Positions 42,308 through 52,241 of a stretch of 64,000 bases of DNA are shown in pieces (within the stretch, counting starts at the first letter, position 1; each line of letters opens with the position of its first letter). This DNA is from Amycolatopsis sp. GM8. Lineage in GTDB: Bacteria; Actinomycetota; Actinomycetes; Mycobacteriales; Pseudonocardiaceae. The translations under genes were made by a program, and so were the position numbers. The stretch lies in assembly GCF_021653975.1 (NCBI RefSeq), contig NZ_JAJKFK010000007.1:310001-374000 (forward strand), read 5' to 3'. The notes under the pieces were generated by a model. That model saw nothing but the letters and a program-made list of their open reading frames with translations. It searched no databases and had not been told where the DNA came from.

Positions 42308-43753
42308 ATGAGCCCACATCGCATTCTGATCCGTAACGGCCAAGTCCTGACGATGGATCCCGAGCTCGGGGACTTTCCCACCGGGGACGTCCTGATCGAG
42401 GACGGCGCCATCACCGCCGTGGCCGCGTCCCTTCCGGTGACCGACGCCGAGATCATCGACGCGACCGGGCAACTCGTCCTGCCGGGCCTGATCGACACGC
42501 ATCGCCACACGTGGCAGTCCCTGGTGCGCGGGATCTGCGGCGACTGGACGCTCGGCGACTACTACTTCGGCATCCGCCTTGGCATTTCGCCCGCCTACAC
42601 GCCGGACGACGTCCGCCTCGGCAACCTGTTCGGAGCCGTGGACGCGCTCAACTCGGGGGTGACCACCCTGCTCGACTTCTCCCACTGCAACAACACCCCC
42701 GACCACTCGGACGCCGCGGTGCGTGGCCTGCAGGAGGCCGGGATCCGGGCCGCGTTCTGCTACGGCTTCTTCGAAAGTTCCCCCGAGCAGAGCCGATTCG
42801 GCGACCACGCGGCCCGCATCGCGGACTTCCACCGCATCGCCGACACCTATTTCGCCACCGACGGCCTGCTCACGATCGGGGTGTCACTGTCGGAACTGTT
42901 CGGCCTGCCCTGGGCGCACTCGGTCGCCGAACTCGACGCCGCCCGCGAACGGCACGCCCTGCTCGTCAACCACGCCGGATGTGTCTTCGGCAGCCGCCTC
43001 TGCACCGGGATCACCGAACTGGACGCGCTCGGCCTGCTCGGACCGGACATGGTCCACGTGCACTGCACGACGTTCGGCGACGCCGAATGGGATGCCCTCG
43101 CCCGCAGCGGCGCCAAGGTGTCCATCTCGGTCGAGACCGAGATGAACATGGGATTCGGCCGCCCGGTCTTCGAACGCTGCCGCCGGCACGGGCTCGCCCC
43201 GACCCTGTCCGCCGACGTGATTTCGCTCAACAGCGGCGATCTGTGGCACCAGCTGCGGTTCGGTCTCGCGTGCGCCCGCGCGGATGCCGCGGACCCCGTC
43301 AATTTCGCCGGAGCGATGCCGGACACCGTCCGGGTCACCGCGCGTGAGGCGCTGGGCTGGAGCACCGTCAATGCCGCCGACGCGCTCGGGCTCGGTGACC
43401 GGATCGGCTCGCTGACACCCGGCAAGCGCGCCGACCTGATGCTGGTGGGCGGCCCCGCGATCGAGCAGCACCCCAGGGTCGACCCGTACGCGACGCTCGT
43501 TTTCCAGACCACGGCCGCGGATGTGCGGACCGTGTTCGTCAACGGACAGGTGGTCAAGCGCGACGGTGTGCTGACCGCGACGGACCTGACCACGATCACC
43601 GCCGATGCCGACGCCGCCGCGGAGCGCATCCTCGGCCGGGTACGCGACGCGGGCCGTGCGCTCCCCGGAACACCGCCGGGTGCCTGGGCCGCGGTCGAAC
43701 CGATGGCACGGGAGTTCCACGAACAGGCCGTGCGGGCGGTGAAGAACCGATGA
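42308..43753 (+). CDS. Amidohydrolase (cytosine deaminase/ATZ-TRZ type)
   Basis: This 481-residue metal-dependent hydrolase of the amidohydrolase superfamily has the HxH motif in GLIDTHRHTWQSLV. A later metal His is in VHVHCTTF, and an Asp is in TLSADVISLN. The C-terminal barrel closes with TPGKRADLMLVGG. GAGGAGG precedes the ATG at 42308. The family deaminates or hydrolyses ring C-N bonds (pyrimidines, triazines, related). It shares a four-base overlap with the next gene and is under the divergent LysR gene. The substrate is unknown. Confidence 0.88.
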   Translation: MSPHRILIRNGQVLTMDPELGDFPTGDVLIEDGAITAVAASLPVTDAEIIDATGQLVLPGLIDTHRHTWQSLVRGICGDWTLGDYYFGIRLGISPAYTPDDVRLGNLFGAVDALNSGVTTLLDFSHCNNTPDHSDAAVRGLQEAGIRAAFCYGFFESSPEQSRFGDHAARIADFHRIADTYFATDGLLTIGVSLSELFGLPWAHSVAELDAARERHALLVNHAGCVFGSRLCTGITELDALGLLGPDMVHVHCTTFGDAEWDALARSGAKVSISVETEMNMGFGRPVFERCRRHGLAPTLSADVISLNSGDLWHQLRFGLACARADAADPVNFAGAMPDTVRVTAREALGWSTVNAADALGLGDRIGSLTPGKRADLMLVGGPAIEQHPRVDPYATLVFQTTAADVRTVFVNGQVVKRDGVLTATDLTTITADADAAAERILGRVRDAGRALPGTPPGAWAAVEPMAREFHEQAVRAVKNR

Positions 43754-44694
43754 AATGGGTGACCTACGAGTCCGGCGCCGGCCGGCGCACCGGAATCCTC
43801 GACGGGGAGACGGTCCGAGGACTCCGGGCCGGAGTCAGCCTGTTGTCGCTTGTCGAGGCCGGTGACGACACCCTCGCCGAGGCGGGCGATTCCGCCCGCC
43901 TCGCTCCGGAAGAGGTGCGGCCGCTCGACGAAGTCCGGCTGCTCGCGCCACTCCCCCGTCCACCGTCGGTGCGGGACGGGCTGTGTTTCCTCGACCACTT
44001 GCGCGGCTGCTACCGCGCGCTCGGCCGCTCCGAGCAGCTGCACCCGGTCTGGTCGGAGATCCCGGCGTTCTACTTCACCAACGCCGGGTCCGTCGTCGGC
44101 CCGCACGACGACGTTCCGGTCGCGCCGGGCAGCCGCATGTTCGACCTCGAACTGGAGATCGGCGCGGTGATCGGGCGTGGCGGGAGCGACCTGTCTCCCG
44201 CCACCGCGGAACGGCACATCGTCGGCTACACCCTCTTCAACGACTGGACCGCACGCGACCACCAGGTCCGCGATCTGGCTCTGGGCATCGGGATGGGCAA
44301 GAGCAAGGACAGCGCGATCACGCTCGGCCCGGCGCTGGTCACCGTCGACGAACTCGAGGACCACCGCCGGGACGGGCGGCTCGCCATCGAACTGTCCGCC
44401 ACGGTCAACGGCGAGGAGCTCACTCGCGGGAGCCTCGACCAAATGGACTGGACCTTTGGCGAACTCGCGGCTTTCGTCTCGCGTGGCACCGATCTCGCAC
44501 CGGGTGACGTGATCGGCTCCGGCACCGTCCCCGGCGGTTGCCTGCTCGAACACGTCGATACCCCTGACATGGCGGACTTCGCGCGCTGGCTCCGGCCCGG
44601 CGACGTCGTCACCTTGCGCGGGCAAGGACTCGGTGAGACCCGGCAAATCGTCGTACCAGGAATAGACGTCATCCCACTGTCATCGGGATTCTGA
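43750..44694 (+). CDS. Fumarylacetoacetate hydrolase-family protein
   Basis: This 314-residue protein has an N-terminal domain with MKWVTYESGAGRRTG and the catalytic FAH domain. The domain carries FYFTNAGSVVGPHDDVPVAP, DLELEIGAVIGRGG and a VGYTLFNDWTARDHQVRD motif, with metal Glu residues visible in DLELEIG. Family members cleave C-C bonds or hydrate/decarboxylate diketo acids such as 2-oxo-hepta-3-ene-1,7-dioate. The ATG overlaps the amidohydrolase stop. It probably acts after the amidohydrolase in a ring-cleavage route. Confidence 0.9.
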   Translation: MKWVTYESGAGRRTGILDGETVRGLRAGVSLLSLVEAGDDTLAEAGDSARLAPEEVRPLDEVRLLAPLPRPPSVRDGLCFLDHLRGCYRALGRSEQLHPVWSEIPAFYFTNAGSVVGPHDDVPVAPGSRMFDLELEIGAVIGRGGSDLSPATAERHIVGYTLFNDWTARDHQVRDLALGIGMGKSKDSAITLGPALVTVDELEDHRRDGRLAIELSATVNGEELTRGSLDQMDWTFGELAAFVSRGTDLAPGDVIGSGTVPGGCLLEHVDTPDMADFARWLRPGDVVTLRGQGLGETRQIVVPGIDVIPLSSGF

Positions 44695-44731
44695 ACAGTT
44701 CGCCCATTCGTTGAGAAGAAAGAAGAAGCCG

Positions 44732-45505
44732 ATGCGCAAGCTCGTGGACATTTCCGTGCCACTGCGGGCCGGGATCGCGTCCGACCCGCCGGGGCTCCGC
44801 CCGGAGATCGAGTACTACACCCACGCACAGACTGCCGCGGACCTGCTGGCGTTCTTCCCCGGCGCCACCGTCGACGACCTGCCGGACGGTGAAGGCTGGG
44901 CGCACGAATGGGTCCGCCTCACCACTCACAACGGCACGCATCTCGACGCGCCGTATCACTACTCGGCCACAATGGACGGCGGCGCACGGGCGATCACCAT
45001 CGACGAGGTACCGCTGGAATGGTGCCTGCAGCCGGCGGTCAAACTCGATTTCCGGCACTTCCCCGACGGCTATGTCGTGACCGCCGCCGACGTCCAAGCC
45101 GAACTCGACCGCATCGGTCACGAGCTTTCCCCGCTGGAGATCGTCGTCGTCAACACCGCCGCCGGTGCCCGCTACGGCGAGGACGACTACGTGTCCTCCG
45201 GCTGCGGTGTGGGCCGTGAGGCGACCCTCTACCTCCTCGAACGCGGTGTCCGCCTCACCGGCACCGACGGGTGGAGCTGGGACCCGCCGTTCGTGCACAC
45301 CGCCAAACGCTACGCGGCCGAGGGCGACCCTTCGATCATCTGGGAAGGCCACCGGGCCGGCCGCGAGATCGGCTACTGCCACCTCGAGAAGCTGCACGAC
45401 CTGGAACAACTTCCCGACCAGGGCTTCCAGATCGCCTGTTTCCCGGTCAAGGTGCACGCCGCTTCCGCGGGCTGGACCCGGGCCGTCGCGATCATCGAGT
45501 CGTGA
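44732..45505 (+). CDS. Cyclase-family protein (kynurenine formamidase-like)
   Basis: This 257-residue protein has the family metal motif HNGTHLDAPYHY near residue 67 and a second conserved GTDGWSWDPPF region. GAAGAAAGAAGAAG precedes the ATG at 44732. The family (PF04199) includes metal-dependent formamidases and isatin hydrolases that open or deformylate nitrogen heterocycles. It is the third gene of the LysR-controlled operon, and the set together suggests breakdown of an N-heterocycle or amide. The exact substrate is not known. Confidence 0.85.
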   Translation: MRKLVDISVPLRAGIASDPPGLRPEIEYYTHAQTAADLLAFFPGATVDDLPDGEGWAHEWVRLTTHNGTHLDAPYHYSATMDGGARAITIDEVPLEWCLQPAVKLDFRHFPDGYVVTAADVQAELDRIGHELSPLEIVVVNTAAGARYGEDDYVSSGCGVGREATLYLLERGVRLTGTDGWSWDPPFVHTAKRYAAEGDPSIIWEGHRAGREIGYCHLEKLHDLEQLPDQGFQIACFPVKVHAASAGWTRAVAIIES

Positions 45506-45637
45506 CGTACGCCACCCGCCGCCGCCGGCGACTGCGGCATGATGTGGAATCGGACAGGTGATGCCGGCGTTTCACAAGATAGTTACTGCGGAGGCCTGGG
45601 CTGACCTGGGCTCCTCTATGAAAGAGGTTCGGTCCAG

Positions 45638-47167
45638 GTGCGCATCGGAGTGACACGCGAAACCAAACCAGGAGAAACCCGGGTCGCCGCGACGCCGGCG
45701 ACGGTGGGTCAGCTCATCCGCCTCGGCTACGACGTCACCGTCGAGGCGGGAGCCGGCGCCGCCGCCAGCTTCTCCGACGAGGCGTATACCGAGGCCGGGG
45801 CCGCCATCGGCGCGCCGGACGACGCGTGGACCGCCGACGTGGTGCTTCGCGTCAACGGACCCGCCATCGAAGAGGTCGGCCGGCTCAAGCCGGACACCAC
45901 GATCGTCAGTCTCCTCGCCCCCGCCCAGAATCCGGAGCTGCTCGCCGCGCTGGCGGAAAGCGGCGTGACCGCGCTCGCGATGGACGCCGTGCCCCGGATT
46001 TCCCGGGCGCAGTCGCTCGACGTGCTCTCCAGCATGGCCAATATCGCCGGGTACCGCGCCGTGATCGAGGCCGCGCACCGCTTCGGCCGGTTCTTCACCG
46101 GGCAGGTGACCGCGGCCGGGAAGGTGCCGCCGGCGAAGGTGCTGGTCGCCGGCGCCGGGGTGGCCGGGCTGGCCGCGATCGGCGCCGCGTCGTCGCTGGG
46201 GGCGATCGTGCGGGCCACCGACCCGCGTCCGGAGGTGGCCGATCAGGTCAAGTCGCTGGGCGGGGAGTACCTAGCCGTTGACGTGGCGCAGGAAGCGTCC
46301 ACGGACGGCTACGCGAAGGCCACCTCGGAGGATTACGACAAGCGGGCCGCGGAGATCTACCGGGAGCAGGCCGCCGACGTCGACATCGTCATCACCACCG
46401 CGCTGATCCCGGGCCGCCCGGCGCCCCGGCTGCTGACCGCGGACGACGTCGCCGTGATGAAGCCCGGTTCGGTCATCGTGGACATGGCCGCCGCGATGGG
46501 CGGCAACGTCGCCGGGACCGTCGCGGACGAGGTCGTGACCACCGCCAACGGGGTCACGATCATCGGGTACACCGATCTGCCGGGCCGCTTGCCGGCACAG
46601 TCCTCGCAGTTGTACGGCACCAACGTGGTCAACCTCCTCAAGCTGCTGACGCCGGAAAAGAACGGTCAGCTCACGCTCGACTTCGAGGACGTGGTGCAGC
46701 GCAACCTGACCGTCGCGCGCGCGGGCGAACTACTGTGGCCGCCACCGCCGGTGCAGGTCTCGGCCGCGCCCGCCGCGACCAAAACCGTCGAGGTGAAGCC
46801 GAAGGAAGAGAAGAAAGCGCTTTCAGCGACGGCCAAGTTCAGCTTGGTCGGCTTGGGCGCGGCGGCGTTGTTCCTGATCAACGCGTTCGCGCCGGCCCCG
46901 TTGCCGCAGCATTTCACGGTGCTCACGCTGGCCGTGGTGATCGGCTACTACGTGATCGGGAACGTGCACCACGCGCTGCACACGCCGCTGATGTCGGTCA
47001 CCAACGCCATTTCCGGGGTCATCGTCGTCGGTGCGATCCTGCAGGTCGGCATGGCCGACAGCGCGATCCGGAGCCTCTCGACCGTGGCCATCCTGCTCGC
47101 CAGCATCAACGTCATCGGCGGTTTCGCCGTGACGCGCCGGATGCTGTCCATGTTCCGCAAGAGCTGA
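45638..47167 (+). CDS. pntA: NAD(P) transhydrogenase subunit alpha
   Basis: This 509-residue subunit has E. coli-like length. Domain I binds NAD(H): [40 protein letters not shown] and [16 protein letters not shown]. It is followed by a Pro/Ala linker (about residues 375-400) and four membrane helices with [20 protein letters not shown]. This is the fused alpha form, rather than the split Aa/Ab seen in some bacteria. It works with pntB as a proton-translocating transhydrogenase that makes NADPH. Start GTG 45638 is weakly supported by AGAGG upstream; pntB follows 14 bases later. Confidence 0.95.
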   Translation: MRIGVTRETKPGETRVAATPATVGQLIRLGYDVTVEAGAGAAASFSDEAYTEAGAAIGAPDDAWTADVVLRVNGPAIEEVGRLKPDTTIVSLLAPAQNPELLAALAESGVTALAMDAVPRISRAQSLDVLSSMANIAGYRAVIEAAHRFGRFFTGQVTAAGKVPPAKVLVAGAGVAGLAAIGAASSLGAIVRATDPRPEVADQVKSLGGEYLAVDVAQEASTDGYAKATSEDYDKRAAEIYREQAADVDIVITTALIPGRPAPRLLTADDVAVMKPGSVIVDMAAAMGGNVAGTVADEVVTTANGVTIIGYTDLPGRLPAQSSQLYGTNVVNLLKLLTPEKNGQLTLDFEDVVQRNLTVARAGELLWPPPPVQVSAAPAATKTVEVKPKEEKKALSATAKFSLVGLGAAALFLINAFAPAPLPQHFTVLTLAVVIGYYVIGNVHHALHTPLMSVTNAISGVIVVGAILQVGMADSAIRSLSTVAILLASINVIGGFAVTRRMLSMFRKS

Positions 47168-47181
47168 CAGGAGACAGGACA

Positions 47182-48609
47182 GTGTCCACCACCGCCATCG
47201 CGACCGCGGCGTATCTGGTCGCCTCCTTGCTGTTCATCCTGAGCCTCGCCGGACTGTCCAAACACGAGACAGCGCGGCAAGGCCTCGCCTACGGCATCGC
47301 CGGCATGGTCATCGCGCTGGCGGCGACCATCGGGCTGGTGGCCGCCCCGCCGTCGGGGCAGGGGCCTGGGATCGGGATCGTGCTGCTGATCGTCGCCGTC
47401 GCCGCGGGTGGCGGCATCGGACTGTGGCGCGCCCGGGTCGTGGAAATGACCGGCATGCCGCAGCTGATCGCGCTGCTGCACTCGTTCGTCGGGCTGGCCG
47501 CCGTGCTGGTCGGCTGGAACGGCTATCTCGAAGTCGAAGGCGGCTCATCCGCCGAGTTCACCGGTAGCCTGCTCGGGATCCACCACGCCGAGGTGTTCAT
47601 CGGCATCTTCATCGGCGGGGTCACCTTCACCGGCTCGATCGTCGCCAACCTGAAGCTCTCGGCACGGATCAAGTCGGCGCCATTGATGTTGCCGGGCAAG
47701 AACATTCTCAACCTCGGGGCACTCGCGCTGTTCGTGGCGCTGACGGTGTGGTTCGTCATCTCCCCCGCGCTGTGGCTGCTGATCGCGGTCACCGTGCTGG
47801 CGCTGGCTTTGGGCTGGCACCTGGTCGCCTCCATCGGCGGCGGGGACATGCCGGTCGTCGTCTCGATGCTCAACAGCTATTCCGGCTGGGCGGCCGCCGC
47901 GTCGGGCTTCCTGCTCAACATGGACGTCCTGATCGTCACCGGCGCGCTCGTCGGTTCCTCCGGTGCTTACCTGTCGTACATCATGTGCAAGGCGATGAAC
48001 CGCTCGTTCATCTCGGTCATCGCGGGCGGCTTCGGCATCGAGGCGAAGGCCCAGGACGACACCGATTACGGCGAACACCGGGAAATCTCCGCGGAAAACG
48101 CCGCCGATCTGCTCGCCGGCGCGTCCTCGGTGGTGATCACCCCCGGCTACGGCATGGCGGTCGCACAGGCGCAGTACCCGGTCGCGGAGCTGACCCGGAG
48201 CCTGCGTGAGCGCGGGATCGACGTCCGCTTCGGCATCCACCCGGTCGCGGGACGCCTGCCCGGTCACATGAACGTGCTGCTGGCCGAGGCGAAGGTGCCG
48301 TACGACATCGTGCTGGAAATGGACGAGATCAACGACGACCTCGCCAGTACCGACGTCGTACTGGTGATCGGGGCGAACGACACCGTGAACCCGGCCGCGT
48401 CGGAGGACCCCAGCAGCCCGATCGCCGGCATGCCGGTGCTGCGGGTGTGGGAAGCCGCCAACGTCATCGTGTTCAAACGGTCGATGGCCGCCGGGTACGC
48501 GGGCGTGCAGAACCCGTTGTTCTTCCGGGAAAACACCCAGATGCTCTTCGGCGACGCCAAGACCAAGGTCGACGAGATCGTGACAGCGCTCGCCCGGGTT
48601 CCCGCTTGA
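47182..48609 (+). CDS. pntB: NAD(P) transhydrogenase subunit beta
   Basis: This 475-residue subunit starts at GTG 47182, preceded by AGGAG. It has eight or nine membrane helices (first [20 protein letters not shown]). The C-terminal NADP(H)-binding domain III carries [40 protein letters not shown] and [14 protein letters not shown]. It couples proton flow to hydride transfer between NADH and NADP+. Spacing and order show an operon with pntA. Its NADPH could feed the nearby oxidoreductases, but no direct link is visible. Confidence 0.95.
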   Translation: MSTTAIATAAYLVASLLFILSLAGLSKHETARQGLAYGIAGMVIALAATIGLVAAPPSGQGPGIGIVLLIVAVAAGGGIGLWRARVVEMTGMPQLIALLHSFVGLAAVLVGWNGYLEVEGGSSAEFTGSLLGIHHAEVFIGIFIGGVTFTGSIVANLKLSARIKSAPLMLPGKNILNLGALALFVALTVWFVISPALWLLIAVTVLALALGWHLVASIGGGDMPVVVSMLNSYSGWAAAASGFLLNMDVLIVTGALVGSSGAYLSYIMCKAMNRSFISVIAGGFGIEAKAQDDTDYGEHREISAENAADLLAGASSVVITPGYGMAVAQAQYPVAELTRSLRERGIDVRFGIHPVAGRLPGHMNVLLAEAKVPYDIVLEMDEINDDLASTDVVLVIGANDTVNPAASEDPSSPIAGMPVLRVWEAANVIVFKRSMAAGYAGVQNPLFFRENTQMLFGDAKTKVDEIVTALARVPA

Positions 48610-48623
48610 GGTAACGCACACCG

Positions 48624-48646
48624 CTCAACTATCATTGAGTCAATGA
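48624..48646. promoter_or_regulatory. ArsR-type operator at the ars unit start
   Basis: TCAA-N6-TTGA (48625-48638) matches the standard ArsR/SmtB box. A perfect 7-1-7 palindrome TCATTGA-G-TCAATGA (48632-48646) overlaps it and covers the ATG at 48643. Binding here would block transcription or translation of the fused ArsR-ArsC gene directly. Confidence 0.7.
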
Positions 48647-49338
48647 ATGCTGAGTGGTCTTCGTCGGTGCGGGAGCGGGCCGCGGTGCACGCCGCCCTGG
48701 GTGAGCCTGCCCGGTTGGCGATCGTGGACCGGCTCGTGCTGGGCGACGCGTCGCCCACCGAGCTCGGCCGCGAGCTGGGCCTGCCCAGCAACCTGCTGGC
48801 CCATCACCTGAAGCTGCTGGAACAGGCCGGTCTGATCGAACGGTCCCGCTCCGAAGGCGATCACCGGCGGACGTATCTGCGCCTGCGCCCCCGGTCCCTG
48901 ACCGGCCTGATGCCGGTCGGATTGTGGACCGCGCCGCGGGTGGTGTTCGTGTGCACGCACAATTCGGCCCGGTCCCAGTTGGCCGCCGCGCTCTGGGCGC
49001 GCCAGAGCCCGGTGCCGGTGGCCTCGGCGGGCACTCACCCGGCCGCCCGCGTGCATCCCCGCGCGGTGGTTGTCGCGCGTACCCGCGGCCTGTCGCTGGC
49101 GCGGGCGCGCACAGCGCGGGTCGACGAGGTCGTGCACGACGGTGATCTCGTGGTCGCGGTGTGCGACAACGCCCACGAGGAACTCGGGTCCGGTGACCGG
49201 CTGCACTGGTCGGTGCCCGATCCCGCCCGCGCCGACACCGACGACGCCTTCGAACGGGCATTCACCGACCTCGCCGACCGGATCGACCGCTTGGCGCCCG
49301 CCGTCCACCTCCCCGGAGAACACCATGACGGACACTGA
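48643..49338 (+). CDS. ArsR repressor fused to low-molecular-weight phosphatase/ArsC domain
   Basis: This is a 231-residue fusion. Residues 1-85 are an ArsR winged helix: LGEPARLAIVDRLVLGDASP, then TELGRELGLPSNLLAHHLKL. Residues about 97-225 are an LMW-PTP/ArsC fold whose active loop is CTHNSARS. The ArsR half has no cysteines, so it cannot use the usual Cys-based arsenite site; the fused ArsC domain may sense arsenic instead. Such fusions are known in actinomycetes. It is the first gene of the arsenic unit and overlaps the next arsC by 14 bases. The operator overlaps its start. Confidence 0.88.
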   Translation: MNAEWSSSVRERAAVHAALGEPARLAIVDRLVLGDASPTELGRELGLPSNLLAHHLKLLEQAGLIERSRSEGDHRRTYLRLRPRSLTGLMPVGLWTAPRVVFVCTHNSARSQLAAALWARQSPVPVASAGTHPAARVHPRAVVVARTRGLSLARARTARVDEVVHDGDLVVAVCDNAHEELGSGDRLHWSVPDPARADTDDAFERAFTDLADRIDRLAPAVHLPGEHHDGH

Positions 49339-49759
49339 GTCCTCGCACGAAGGCGAACCGGCGGTGCTGTTCCTGTGCGTGCACAACGCCGGGCGTTCCC
49401 AGATGGCACTCGGGTTCTTCCGGCAGCTGGCCGGCGGCCAGGCGGTGGCCTGGTCCGGCGGCTCCGAACCCGGCCACGAGATCAACCCGTCCGCGGTGAG
49501 CGCGATGGCCGAGCGCGGCATCGACATCACCGGCGAGTTCCCGAAGCCGTGGACCGACGAGATCGTCCGGGCGGCCGATGTCGTGATCACGATGGGCTGT
49601 GGGGATTCCTGCCCGGTGTTCCCCGGCAAACGGTACCTGGACTGGGAACTGGACGACCCGGCCGGCAAGAGCGTGGCGGACGTCCGCCCGATCCGGGACG
49701 AGATCGAACGCCGGGTCCGGGCGCTACTCGCCGACCTCGGCGTGCGCGCTGTCGCGTGA
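49325..49759 (+). CDS. arsC: Arsenate reductase (LMW-PTP family)
   Basis: This 144-residue enzyme has the P-loop LCVHNAGRSQMA (CX5R). Resolving cysteines appear in MGCGDSCPVFPGKRYLDW, the three-Cys arrangement of thioredoxin- or mycothiol/mycoredoxin-linked ArsC. It reduces arsenate to arsenite in the cytoplasm. GGAG precedes its ATG, and the start lies inside the fused regulator gene, so translation is coupled. The MIP channel gene follows directly and may release arsenite. Confidence 0.92.
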   Translation: MTDTESSHEGEPAVLFLCVHNAGRSQMALGFFRQLAGGQAVAWSGGSEPGHEINPSAVSAMAERGIDITGEFPKPWTDEIVRAADVVITMGCGDSCPVFPGKRYLDWELDDPAGKSVADVRPIRDEIERRVRALLADLGVRAVA

Positions 49760-49770
49760 GGGGAGCGTTG

Positions 49771-50478
49771 ATGGTGCACCCGTTGTCCCGCAAGCTGGCG
49801 GCAGAGTATCTGGGCAGCCTGCTGTTGGCCGCGCTGGTGATCGGGTCCGGAATCGCCGCGCAGCGGCTCTCACCCGGCGACACCGGGCTGCAGCTGATGG
49901 AGAACGCGGCAGCGACGGCGGCCGGCCTGTTCGCGATCATCCTGATCTTCGGCCCGGTCAGCGGTGCCCACTTCAATCCGGTCGTGTCGTTTGTGGACGC
50001 AGCGCTCGGCGGCCTCCCGTGGCGGCACGCGCTGGCTTATCTGCCGGTGCAGGTCGCCGGCTGTGTCAGCGGCGCTGTGCTGGCGAACCTGATGTTCTCC
50101 ACCACCGCGGTCAGCATCAGTACCACGCACCGGGCCACAGTCGCACATGGACTGTCCGAAGTGGTCGCCACCGTCGGCCTGGTCCTGGTGATCTTCTCGT
50201 TGACCCGCTCCGGCCGCGCCGACAAAGCCCCGGCCGCGGTCGGGGCCTATATCGGGGCGGCGTACTGGTTCACCAGTTCCACCAGCTTCGCCAATCCCGC
50301 CATCACCGTCGGCCGGATGTTCAGCGACAGCTTCGCCGGGATCGCCCCGGCGTCGGCTCCCCTGTTCATCACCGCACAGGTAGTGGGCGGCGGATTGGCG
50401 CTGCTGCTGGTACGCACGCTCTACCCGGCCACGGTCGCTCGCCAGGCCGCCGTGGTCCCGCGTGAGACTGTGACCTAA
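49771..50478 (+). CDS. MIP/aquaporin-family channel (arsenite efflux type)
   Basis: This 235-residue membrane protein has six helices. Both pore half-helices are visible: HFNPVVSFVDAALGG (NPV in place of NPA) and FANPAITVGRMFSDS (canonical NPA with Arg nearby). GAGGGGAG precedes the ATG at 49771. Placed straight after arsC in the arsenic unit, it probably lets arsenite leave the cell, as in AqpS-type systems; this role is inferred from context. Its stop codon overlaps the convergent AMP-ligase gene by four bases. Confidence 0.85.
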   Translation: MVHPLSRKLAAEYLGSLLLAALVIGSGIAAQRLSPGDTGLQLMENAAATAAGLFAIILIFGPVSGAHFNPVVSFVDAALGGLPWRHALAYLPVQVAGCVSGAVLANLMFSTTAVSISTTHRATVAHGLSEVVATVGLVLVIFSLTRSGRADKAPAAVGAYIGAAYWFTSSTSFANPAITVGRMFSDSFAGIAPASAPLFITAQVVGGGLALLLVRTLYPATVARQAAVVPRETVT

Positions 50479-52193
50479 TTCGGCTGAACAGCGGCAGTCG
50501 CGCCGCGACGGTCGGCCACGCTGACGACGAGACCGAGGGCTTCGAAGTCGTAGGTCTCGGGGCCGTTGACCGGGCGCTCGCGGAGTTGTTTCTTCAGCGC
50601 CTTTCCCGAATGGTTGCGCGGCACCTCGTCGACGAATTCCACATAGCGCGGAATCCCGAAATAAGGGAGGCGCTCCTTGAAGAACTGGAACAGTTCCGCG
50701 GGTTCCAGCCGGGAACCGTCGCCGAGGACGATCCACGCTTTCACGTCGTCCTCGCCGATCGGTGACGGCACCGCGTGCACGGCCACGTCGGCGATGGCCG
50801 GGTGCCGGACGATGGCCAGCTCCAGTTCGTACGCGGACAGGTTTTCGCCGCGACGGCGCAAAACGTCCATCGTTCGCCCGCAGAAGGTCAGGTACCCATT
50901 GTCGTCGATGACGCCGAGATCGCCCGTGTGATGCCACTGATTGCGGAATGTCTCGATCGTGTCGTGCGGCTTGTTCCAATAACCGCTGAACATGACGTTG
51001 GGGCAGTTCGGGCGCACCACGATCTGACCGACTTTACCGGGCGGCAGTTCGATGTCGTCGGCGTCGACGATACGCACTTCGGTCCACGGCGGGGTCATTT
51101 CCTTCGGTCCCTGGTGCAGACCGGACGCGTCCTCCACGGCGCCGGGCGGCAGCGCGACGCCGATGTTGAAACATTCGGTCTGGCCATAACCGAGTCCGCC
51201 CACCTCGGCGCCGAACCGCGCCGTGAACTCGTGTTGCTTGGCGGGTTCGAGTGGGGCGTAAGAGCCTTGGCGGAGTCGGTGGGCGCGATCCGCCGGGCCG
51301 GCCGGGGTGGCCAGGATGGCGTTGGCCATCGCCCCGGTCCCCATGGTGACCGTCGCGCCCGAATCGATCAGTCGCTGCACGAAACCCGACGCCGAGAACC
51401 GGGCGTCGAGAAAGACCGGTATCCCCGCGATGAGCGGCGCGAGCAGGCCACACGCCAGGCCGGCGAGGTGGTACAGCGGCATCGTCGAGTACACGACGTC
51501 GTCCGAACGTAGATTCCCCATCAGCTCGATCGCGAAAGTCTCCCCGACATGGACGAGATATCCGTGCGGGGCAATGCATCCCTTCGGCATTCCGGTCGTT
51601 CCCGAGGTGTACAGAAGCGCGCCGACGTCATGCGGCGTGGGCGGCGCCGGAAGCGGCTCGGTCCGCCGCGCCCCGCGCACGACCGAGAAGTCCACCACCC
51701 GCCGCTCCCCCACATCGGCCCGCGCGCCGTCGTCGACCGTGACGACGACGCGCACCCCGGGCAGCCGCCCCAGGATCGGCAGCAGCGTCTCCAGCCCCTC
51801 CGCGTCGACGATGACGACCTCCGCACCGCTGTCGTCGATCTGGTACTGCAGGAAATCGTGCTTCAGGAAGGTGTTGAGCGGGACGACGACCGCGCCGAGC
51901 CGGGCACAACCGAAGAACGCCTCGACCGTCTCGACTCGGTTGGGGACCAGCAGGGCGACCCGATCTCCAGGCTGGACACCAAGTTCGGCAAGCCCAGCCG
52001 CCACGGCGTCCGCGCCCGCCGCCAGTTCGGCGAACGTGCGACGGTCGTCGCCGCACCGCAGGTACTGCCGATCCGGTTGGGCGGCGGCCTGTTCGGCCAG
52101 GAAATCGATCACCGTGGCGCTGAGGCGCCGGGACGGCCGGCTCGGTATGGTGCGCAGGCCGGCGTGGGAAACTGGGACGCTGGAGTCATTCAT
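50475..52193 (-). CDS. AMP-dependent synthetase/ligase (acyl-CoA synthetase-like)
   Basis: This 572-residue adenylating enzyme has phosphate loop LLYTSGTTGMPKGCIAPH near residue 195. A5-type GYGQTECFN follows, then A7 HTGDLGVIDDNGYLTF and A8 MDVLRRRGENLSAYELE. The A10 Lys is present in NHSGKALKKQLRE. It activates a carboxylic acid as acyl-AMP, then the CoA thioester. GAAGAGG precedes the ATG. It is the last gene of the run hot-dog hydratase, enoyl-CoA hydratase, ligase on the minus strand, pointing to catabolism of an acyl substrate. The acid is unknown. Confidence 0.9.
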   Translation of the reverse strand: MNDSSVPVSHAGLRTIPSRPSRRLSATVIDFLAEQAAAQPDRQYLRCGDDRRTFAELAAGADAVAAGLAELGVQPGDRVALLVPNRVETVEAFFGCARLGAVVVPLNTFLKHDFLQYQIDDSGAEVVIVDAEGLETLLPILGRLPGVRVVVTVDDGARADVGERRVVDFSVVRGARRTEPLPAPPTPHDVGALLYTSGTTGMPKGCIAPHGYLVHVGETFAIELMGNLRSDDVVYSTMPLYHLAGLACGLLAPLIAGIPVFLDARFSASGFVQRLIDSGATVTMGTGAMANAILATPAGPADRAHRLRQGSYAPLEPAKQHEFTARFGAEVGGLGYGQTECFNIGVALPPGAVEDASGLHQGPKEMTPPWTEVRIVDADDIELPPGKVGQIVVRPNCPNVMFSGYWNKPHDTIETFRNQWHHTGDLGVIDDNGYLTFCGRTMDVLRRRGENLSAYELELAIVRHPAIADVAVHAVPSPIGEDDVKAWIVLGDGSRLEPAELFQFFKERLPYFGIPRYVEFVDEVPRNHSGKALKKQLRERPVNGPETYDFEALGLVVSVADRRGATAAVQPN

Positions 52194-52241
52194 GACCGAT
52201 GCCTCTTCATGAGGTCCCGCCTCGTTGCGGGACGACCTGGG

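Noticed and set aside
45506..45637. Small RNA or riboswitch in the gap before pntA
   Set aside because: No convincing stem set or known aptamer core; only weak local repeats of GCC/GGC.
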